Assembly: GCA_015655255.1 (NCBI GenBank)
Contig: JAATFJ010000100.1
Span: 1-6,777 of the forward strand
Direction: 5' to 3'
From: Actinomycetales bacterium
Lineage (GTDB): Bacteria > Actinomycetota > Actinomycetes > Actinomycetales > Microbacteriaceae
DNA length: 6,777 bases
Shown here: positions 1 to 4,888 of the stretch, piece after piece
Position numbering within the stretch: position 1 is the first letter of the stretch
Layout: each line of letters begins with the position of its first letter
Position numbers and translations under genes: made by a program
The notes under the pieces: generated by a model
Told to the model about the DNA's origin: nothing
Databases searched by the model: none
What the model saw: the letters and a program-made list of their open reading frames with translations, nothing else

Positions 1-758
1 AAGTCTTCCGCGACATGGCTGCGCGGGTCGCGGAAGACGACGAGGCCGGTGTCGCGCCCCCTCTTCGTGCGCGATATCGTCCCCAGCAGCGGCGCATCCG
101 TCACGCGCAGCAGCGCACGCTCGTTACGCACGCGCGTATCGATGAGGGTGAGGACGAAGGAGATGAGCACGCCGGCGATGAGGCCGATCACCCCGGCGAG
201 CGCCGCGTCCTTCGATTTGTTCGGGAGCGCCTGGAACTCGGGAACGACGGCGTCGTCGATGACGGATGCCGTGATGGTCGCGGCCCCCTCCGGGCCCTTC
301 GGGGCGATGTCACCGACGACATCGGTGAGGTTCGCCGAGACACTATTAGCGATCTTCGCGGCGAGGACGGGATCCGTCGAGGTGACTTTGACGGCAAGGA
401 TCGCCGTGTCCTGCGGGATCGTGATCGACACCGCCCGTGCGAGGACGCGCGGGGTCATATCGAGATCGAGGTCTCCGATGACCCGGTCGAGCACGCGGGA
501 GGAGGTGGCCAGCTGTGCGAAGGACAGCATCTGGCTCTGCGTGTAGGTCGAGCCTTGGTTGAGGTCGGAGGCACTCGTGCCCTGGTTGAGCGCGAAGTAG
601 AGCGTCGCCGTCGACTGGTACTGCGGCGTGGTGAGCGCCGACGCTCCGTAGCCGATTCCGGCGCCCAGGATCGTTGCCGCCGCGATGAGGATCCAGAACT
701 TGCGCAATGCCGACCACGCTGTCGCGAGGGTCCATCCCCCGGTGTCCTGGTTCACCAC
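1..758 (-). CDS. Wzz-type polysaccharide chain-length protein, probably N-terminal part of a tyrosine autokinase (3' end cut by window edge)
   Basis: The product is a membrane protein of the Wzz/capsular-polysaccharide co-polymerase family, which controls polymer chain length and export. 252 residues are visible. A short cytoplasmic N-terminus leads to a first helix (about residues 21-43), followed by the family-typical TPQYQSTATLYF stretch (44-55). An extracellular alpha/beta region follows, and a second helix (about 186-206) ends in LIDTRVRNE. After it come DAPLLGTI and RDPRSHVAED, which resemble the linker before the kinase domain in bacterial tyrosine (BY) kinases, where a phrase like AE-F-R-LRTN usually follows. 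The window ends there, so the Walker motifs are not seen. The start is one of two tandem GTG codons (758 or 755) behind a weak GAAAG; no ATG lies just upstream in frame. It is divergent from the pyruvyl transferase. Wzz membership is fairly sure; the kinase fusion is inferred. Confidence 0.85.
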   Translation of the reverse strand, partial: MVNQDTGGWTLATAWSALRKFWILIAAATILGAGIGYGASALTTPQYQSTATLYFALNQGTSASDLNQGSTYTQSQMLSFAQLATSSRVLDRVIGDLDLDMTPRVLARAVSITIPQDTAILAVKVTSTDPVLAAKIANSVSANLTDVVGDIAPKGPEGAATITASVIDDAVVPEFQALPNKSKDAALAGVIGLIAGVLISFVLTLIDTRVRNERALLRVTDAPLLGTISRTKRGRDTGLVVFRDPRSHVAED

Positions 759-874
759 GTGATGCTTTCGATGTGCACAGGTATCCCCGTCTCTCCCACT
801 ACTGTTTCCGCGTTGTCCCCACCGCGCCCCTGAACAGAGCTCCATGGTACCGTTGCGGCCTGAATACCCGCCCT

Positions 875-889
875 GTCCTCTCCGAGGAC
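875..889. repeat. Short perfect inverted repeat in the divergent promoter region
   Basis: GTCCTC and GAGGAC form a perfect 6-bp inverted repeat with a 3-nt TCC spacer. It lies about midway between the two divergent starts. It could be a regulator binding site or a small RNA hairpin. At this GC content a 6-bp arm can also arise by chance, so function is unproven. Confidence 0.3.
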
Positions 890-1025
890 GCGAGGGCGCG
901 GATGGTAGGATCGGCGGATCGGTGTCTTCGCCCGGAAGGCGGCACGATAACGGGGAAAACAGCGGCAACGCAGACGAGGCCGCACAATGGGGAGATCGCG
1001 CGATTCCGGATGAGCGTCGCGGTCG

Positions 1026-1031
1026 AAGGAG
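1026..1031 (+). promoter_or_regulatory. Ribosome binding site that decides the GTG start of the pyruvyl transferase
   Basis: AAGGAG lies 7 nt before the GTG at 1039. It is the clearest Shine-Dalgarno match in the window. It supports the GTG start over an in-frame ATG at 844, which would add 65 residues unlike any pyruvyl transferase N-terminus. Confidence 0.8.
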
Positions 1032-1038
1032 TTCTTCC

Positions 1039-2112
1039 GTGCGCGTTCTCATCGCCTGGGCGAATCATTCCAGCGTCAACCTCGGGGTACGGGCGCTGGC
1101 ACAGGGCTCGGCCGACCTGCTCTCTGCGGTGTGGCCGGACGCCCAGTTCACCTTCCTCAACTACGGCGAGCGCCCCGATCCCGTGCCGTGGGGCACACGC
1201 CCCCTCCTCCGCGAGCGCCTCACCGGGCGGCGCGGCATGATGCGCTGGCTCGGCGACTTCGACCTCGTCTGGGACACGCGCTCCGGCGATAGCTTCGCGG
1301 ACATCTACGGCACCGATCGGCACCAGACCATGTCGCTCATCTCGCTCTTCGCCGCGCAGGCAGGGGTGCCGGTCGTCCTCGCACCGCAGACGATCGGCCC
1401 TTTCCGCACCCGGAGCGGCCGGTTCCTCGCACGCAAGACCTTGCGCCGCAGCAACCTCGTCTTCGCCCGCGATCCGCAGAGCGCTGCCGCGGCTGCGCAG
1501 CTCGGCCGCCCCGTCGACGCCACCACCTCCGACCTCGTCTTCGGGATCGCACAGCCGACGCCCGCGGGCGCGCACGATGTGCTCCTCAACGTCTCCGGGC
1601 TGCTGTGGAACGACAACCCGCACGTCGACGCCGCCGCCTACCGTCGGGCGATCCACCGCATCATCGACGGGCTGCTCGACGAGGGACGCGACATCACCCT
1701 GCTGCCGCATGTGCTCGCCTCCGCCAACCACGACAATGACGAGCCCGTGGTGGCCGAGCTCGCCGCCGAGTATGCGGGCTCACTCGGCGTGCACGTGCCC
1801 ACGGACCTCGGCGATGCGCGCGCCGTCATCGCGGGGTCGCGTCTCGTCATCGGGGCGCGCATGCATGCCTGCCTCAACGCCCTCTCCACGGGGACACCGG
1901 CGATCGCGATGGCCTACTCGCGGAAGTTCCTGCCGCTCATGGAATCCGTGGGCTGGGATCGCGTCGTCTCGCTCACCGGCCCGCGCATCGATGCGGATGC
2001 CGTGCTCGCCCACGCCGCAGCTCCCGACCTGGACGCCGCCGCCCAGGCGGCACGCGAAGCGGGGCAGCGCCTGTTGCGTCCGGCAACCGAGAAGCTGGCT
2101 GCGCTCCGATGA
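1039..2112 (+). CDS. Polysaccharide pyruvyl transferase family protein
   Basis: This 357-residue protein belongs to the polysaccharide pyruvyl transferase family, which moves the enolpyruvyl group of PEP onto a sugar to form a ketal, giving surface polymers acidic groups. It starts MRVLIAWANH, and NLGVRALAQGSADLL (14-28) takes the place of the usual N-x-G-D-x-A segment. Then come GDSFADIYG (83-91), APQTIGPF (115-122), FARDPQSA (142-149), LLNVSGLLW (182-190) and LLPHV (221-225). The C-terminal signature IGARMHACLNALSTGTP (271-287) is followed by YSRKF (293-297). The R-x-H pair (Arg274, His276) matches the family's conserved active-site motif, as in yeast Pvg1. No signal peptide or membrane helix is seen, so it should act in the cytosol on lipid-linked precursors. 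The flippase gene follows 31 bp later. The family is confident; the acceptor sugar is unknown. In NLGVRAL the usual acidic residue after Gly is replaced by Val. Confidence 0.9.
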   Translation: MRVLIAWANHSSVNLGVRALAQGSADLLSAVWPDAQFTFLNYGERPDPVPWGTRPLLRERLTGRRGMMRWLGDFDLVWDTRSGDSFADIYGTDRHQTMSLISLFAAQAGVPVVLAPQTIGPFRTRSGRFLARKTLRRSNLVFARDPQSAAAAAQLGRPVDATTSDLVFGIAQPTPAGAHDVLLNVSGLLWNDNPHVDAAAYRRAIHRIIDGLLDEGRDITLLPHVLASANHDNDEPVVAELAAEYAGSLGVHVPTDLGDARAVIAGSRLVIGARMHACLNALSTGTPAIAMAYSRKFLPLMESVGWDRVVSLTGPRIDADAVLAHAAAPDLDAAAQAAREAGQRLLRPATEKLAALR

Positions 2113-2130
2113 GCGCTTCCCCCCTATGCC

Positions 2131-2134
2131 GGAG
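2131..2134 (+). promoter_or_regulatory. Ribosome binding site for the flippase gene
   Basis: GGAG lies 9 nt before the ATG at 2144, whereas the in-frame ATG at 2126 has only a weak GATGAG (2108-2113) 12 nt before it. This favours 2144, but 2126 remains possible and would add six residues (MPERPL). Confidence 0.5.
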
Positions 2135-2143
2135 CGCCCGCTG

Positions 2144-3595
2144 ATGGCCTCCTCCCTCGCGCACTCCGCGGCGCGCGGCGCCTCCTTCACCCTCGCGGCC
2201 CAGGCGGCGCGCATCGTGCTGCAGCTCGTCTCCGTCGTCGTCCTCGCCCGGATGCTCTCCCCACACGATTACGGTCTGCTCGCGATCGTGCTCGTCGCCG
2301 TCGGCCTCGGCGAGATCTTCCGCGACTTCGGCCTCACCTCCGCCTCCGTGCAGGCGCCGGAGCTGAGCACGGGGCAGCGCGACAACCTGTTCTGGATCAA
2401 CACGCTCATCGGCGCCGCGCTCATGGCGATCATGTTCCTCTGCTCCTGGGCACTCGGCGCCGTCACGGGGCAGCCGGAGGTCGTCGGGATCAGCCAGTGG
2501 TTGTCCGTCACCTTCCTGCTCAACGGGCTCGCGACCCAGCACCGCGCACACCTCATGCGCGAGATCAAGCTCCGCCCGCTCGCCGTCGTCGATGTGCTCT
2601 CCTCCTTCCTCGCCCTCGTGGCCGCGATCGTCGCCGCGGCGCTCGGCGCGGGCTACGGCGCCCTCATCGTGCAGCAGATCGCGACGGGCGCATTCCTCCT
2701 CGTCGGCGTCGTCGTCGCAGGCGGCTGGCTGCCGGGCCGGTATTCGCGGAAGGACTCGGTGACGCAGCTCATCACCTTCGGCTGGAACCTCGTCGCCGCG
2801 AACATCGTCAGCTATGCGGCCAAGCAGATCGACACCGTGCTCGTGAGCTTCCGCTTCGGCCCCGCATCGCTGGGCCTGTACAACCGCGCCTTTCAGGTGG
2901 TCATGACGCCGCTGGGCCAGGTGCGCTCTCCGTTGCAGTCGGTGGCACTGCCGGTGCTCTCCCGCGTGCAGCAGGACCAGCCGCGCTTCGAGACCTATGT
3001 CGTGGCGGCGCAGCTCGCCCTCGGCTACCTCTTCGGCGTGCCGCTCGCCATCGTCACGGCGCTCGCCGAACCGGTCGTGCGCATCATGCTGGGCGACGCG
3101 TGGATGGAGGCGGCTCCGCTGCTGCGCATGTTCGCGATCGCCGGGCTGCTGAGCACGGTGCCCTTCGTCGGCTACTGGGTCTATGTCTCCCGGGGGCTCG
3201 GCAGGGAACTGCTCAAGTACACCCTGCTCACCTCGGCGCTCAAGATCGTGTGCATCGTCGTCGGTTCCTTCTTCGGGCTCATCGGTGTCGCCGTCGCCTA
3301 CGCGATCCACCCCGCCCTCGCCTGGCCGATCTCGCTCGCCTGGCTCTCCCGCGTCACCCCCATGCCGACGGCGAAGCTCTACCAGGGCGCGGCGCGCATC
3401 ATCGTGCTCTTCGCGGTGACGGCCGGGGCGTCCTGGGGCGCGGCGCTGCTCGTGACAGGCGTCTGGGCGCAGGTCGTCGTGGGCGGTCTCGCGGGGCTCG
3501 CGGCCGCCGCGCTCTTTCTCCTCGTGCCGGTCTATCGCGCCGATGCGGCGACGCTGTGGTCGTTCATCCGGCTGATGCGGAAACGACGCGCGTAG
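2144..3595 (+). CDS. Wzx-type lipopolysaccharide/exopolysaccharide flippase
   Basis: This 483-residue polytopic membrane protein of the polysaccharide export (MATE-like/MOP) superfamily would flip lipid-linked repeat units to the outer face of the membrane. The N-terminus carries ARGASFTLAAQ (10-20), then LARMLSPHDYGLLAIV (34-49) and DFGLTSASVQ (61-70). These are hallmarks of the TuaB/Wzx group. TFGWNLVAANIVSYAAKQID (211-230) and LYNRAFQVVMTPLGQVRSP (245-263) are the matching central motifs. About 12 to 14 hydrophobic segments run through the chain, and it ends in a basic cytoplasmic tail (RLMRKRRA). Length is normal for the family. It is probably co-transcribed with the pyruvyl transferase 31 bp upstream, suggesting it carries the pyruvylated unit. 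Its last 32 bp overlap the converging polymerase gene. Confidence 0.9.
   Translation: MASSLAHSAARGASFTLAAQAARIVLQLVSVVVLARMLSPHDYGLLAIVLVAVGLGEIFRDFGLTSASVQAPELSTGQRDNLFWINTLIGAALMAIMFLCSWALGAVTGQPEVVGISQWLSVTFLLNGLATQHRAHLMREIKLRPLAVVDVLSSFLALVAAIVAAALGAGYGALIVQQIATGAFLLVGVVVAGGWLPGRYSRKDSVTQLITFGWNLVAANIVSYAAKQIDTVLVSFRFGPASLGLYNRAFQVVMTPLGQVRSPLQSVALPVLSRVQQDQPRFETYVVAAQLALGYLFGVPLAIVTALAEPVVRIMLGDAWMEAAPLLRMFAIAGLLSTVPFVGYWVYVSRGLGRELLKYTLLTSALKIVCIVVGSFFGLIGVAVAYAIHPALAWPISLAWLSRVTPMPTAKLYQGAARIIVLFAVTAGASWGAALLVTGVWAQVVVGGLAGLAAAALFLLVPVYRADAATLWSFIRLMRKRRA
3564..3595. other. 32-bp tail-to-tail overlap of flippase and polymerase coding ends
   Basis: The flippase stop (TAG, 3593-3595) lies inside the polymerase gene, and the polymerase stop (TGA, complement of 3564-3566) lies inside the flippase gene. 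The shared bases encode SFIRLMRKRRA on one strand and PATRVVSASAG on the other. No space is left for a terminator between the genes, so each mRNA should run into antisense of the other. Confidence 0.85.
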
Positions 3596-4829
3596 CGGGC
3601 ACGTCGAACTCCGCGGTCGCGGTGCGCCGCTGCTGATGCCAGGTGATCGCGAGTCCCGCGAGGAACCACAGGTAGGTGCCGAACTGCGTGATGAGGGCGA
3701 CGGCGAAGAGCGCGGGCAGCTGGGCCGCGACGGCGACGGCCGGGGGCGTCGCCCCGCCGCGCGGGAGGACGGTGGCCGCGACCGCGACGAGCGCGAGGAC
3801 GAGGAGCACCGCGGGGATCCAGCCGAAGCGGAGCGCGAAGATGAGGAAGGCATTGTCGACGGAGTTCGCGTAGGCGCCCAGGTAGTCGCCGCCGACAGTG
3901 AGCCCGGTCCAGTCATCCGCCCCGCCCACGAGGCGTAGCTGCGAGATGAGGGAGAACAGTCCGCCGCGGTAGTCCGCGCTGCCGCTCGCCTCCTGCCCCG
4001 CATCGGCGAAGACGCCGAGGACGAGCGGGAGCACGATGGCGGCGGCGACGGCCCCGCCGCCGATGATCCAGCCGCGGAGCAGGCGGGGGATGTCGGGGAG
4101 CCGGAGGAGGGCGAGGACGAGCGTGAGGGCGAGCGTGATGAGGCCGATGCGGCTGAACGTGAGGACCGTCGCTCCGACAACGGTCGCGAGCGCGAGCAGC
4201 CGGACGATGAGGGGCCAGTCCACGACGACGACGAACACGGAGGACATCGCGAGCGCCGCCCCGAAGGCGATCGAATGACCGAATGCGCCCTCGACGCGGA
4301 GGATCCCCCCACGGACCTGCAGCGTTCCCCACTCGTGGAAGGCCGAATCGCTCATCGCGGGCAGCAGCGTGAAGATGTTCGCCCCCGTGATGAACTCGAT
4401 GATCCCGAGCACGGCCGCCACCGTCACCGCCGTCGCGAACACCCGGGTGACGAAGACCGTCGAGACGCGCGCGAGGACGATCCGCCCCCAGACATAGGGG
4501 AGCACCCACTCCAGGAGGGCGATGACCGCGGCCGAGAGCGTCGCGGCGCGCAGCGCGAACAGTGTGCCCGCGATGAGCACGAAGCTCGCCATGACGGCGT
4601 CGACGGGGCTCAGGGTGATGTCGGCGATGCTCGCCACGAGCGCGAGCAGGGTGATCGCCGCGATCGCCGACCAGAACAGCCCCGCCGAGGCGCCGACCCA
4701 GACGGGGACGAAGAACAGCACGACCGCCCAGACGACGAAGGTGAGGCGCGAGCTGGCCCGGAAGACGAAGAATGCGACGGCGACGAGGCAGAGGCCGAGC
4801 GCGAGGAGAGCGAGGTTCTCTCCGCTCAC
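3564..4829 (-). CDS. O-antigen ligase/polymerase family membrane protein (Wzy-like)
   Basis: This 421-residue polytopic membrane protein most likely polymerises flipped repeat units outside the membrane (Wzy role) or ligates glycan to an acceptor; the two share one fold. About 10 to 11 helices are visible (near 4-22, 28-45, 49-69, 79-94, 97-118, 127-147, 183-203, 208-242, 254-274, 326-352, 363-396). Family-like landmarks are RVEGAFGHSIAFGAALAMS (178-196), TFSRIGLITLALTLVLAL (224-241) and VDNAFLIFALRFGW (324-337). An outer loop at about 275-325 carries several charged residues, as is usual for the catalytic loop. The start is GTG with GGGGGA 4 nt upstream. It lies 59 bp downstream of the large PKD protein gene on the same strand, so shared transcription is likely. 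In a flippase-bearing cluster the polymerase role is more likely than the ligase role, but sequence alone does not separate them. Confidence 0.85.
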   Translation of the reverse strand: MSGENLALLALGLCLVAVAFFVFRASSRLTFVVWAVVLFFVPVWVGASAGLFWSAIAAITLLALVASIADITLSPVDAVMASFVLIAGTLFALRAATLSAAVIALLEWVLPYVWGRIVLARVSTVFVTRVFATAVTVAAVLGIIEFITGANIFTLLPAMSDSAFHEWGTLQVRGGILRVEGAFGHSIAFGAALAMSSVFVVVVDWPLIVRLLALATVVGATVLTFSRIGLITLALTLVLALLRLPDIPRLLRGWIIGGGAVAAAIVLPLVLGVFADAGQEASGSADYRGGLFSLISQLRLVGGADDWTGLTVGGDYLGAYANSVDNAFLIFALRFGWIPAVLLVLALVAVAATVLPRGGATPPAVAVAAQLPALFAVALITQFGTYLWFLAGLAITWHQQRRTATAEFDVPATRVVSASAG

Positions 4830-4861
4830 GGCGTCCCCCGTCCCCGCACTGCGATCACCGT

Positions 4862-4880
4862 CTCGAGCCTAAGGCACGAG
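4862..4880 (-). terminator. Imperfect hairpin just after the PKD/LamG gene
   Basis: Eight nt past the stop codon, CTCGTGCC and GGCTCGAG (read on the minus strand) can pair 7 of 8 bases around a TTA loop. No U-tract follows. It may be an attenuator or mRNA 3' stabiliser between the large gene and the polymerase gene, or chance pairing; it is weak as a Rho-independent terminator. Confidence 0.25.
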
Positions 4881-4888
4881 GCCGAAGG

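Larger units (their letters stand above)
759..1038. promoter_or_regulatory. Divergent intergenic region between the Wzz-like gene and the pyruvyl transferase gene
   Basis: About 280 bp separate two divergent starts, so promoters for both units are expected here. I see no convincing TTGACA/TATAAT-like pair. Weak candidates are TAGGAT near 906-911 and GATAAC near 946-951 on the plus strand, and TATTCA near 862-867 read on the minus strand. A perfect inverted repeat (875-889) and a GATCGG direct repeat (909-914 and 917-922) are the only other structures noticed. Open frames crossing this region encode Arg/Gly/Pro-rich sequence with no family resemblance, so I treat it as non-coding. The promoter assignment is inferred from gene layout alone. 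Confidence 0.4.

Noticed and set aside
15..833. 272-codon plus-strand open frame over the left end
   Set aside because: It is Arg/Asp/Glu-rich with no domain resemblance, and it opposes a clear Wzz-type membrane protein on the minus strand.
844..1038. In-frame N-terminal extension of the pyruvyl transferase from an ATG at 844
   Set aside because: The added 65 residues are Arg/Gly/Pro-rich with no family similarity. AAGGAG sits 7 nt before the GTG at 1039, where the canonical MRVLIAW start begins.
1577..2143. N-terminal extension of the flippase frame into the pyruvyl transferase gene
   Set aside because: The stretch is an out-of-frame reading of the pyruvyl transferase (Ser/Pro/Arg/Cys-rich). 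Flippase similarity starts only after about 2144.
1973..4312. 779-codon open frame on the minus strand
   Set aside because: It is antisense to the flippase and out of frame with the polymerase. Its Arg/Asp/His/Glu-rich low-complexity sequence is typical of shadow frames in GC-rich DNA.
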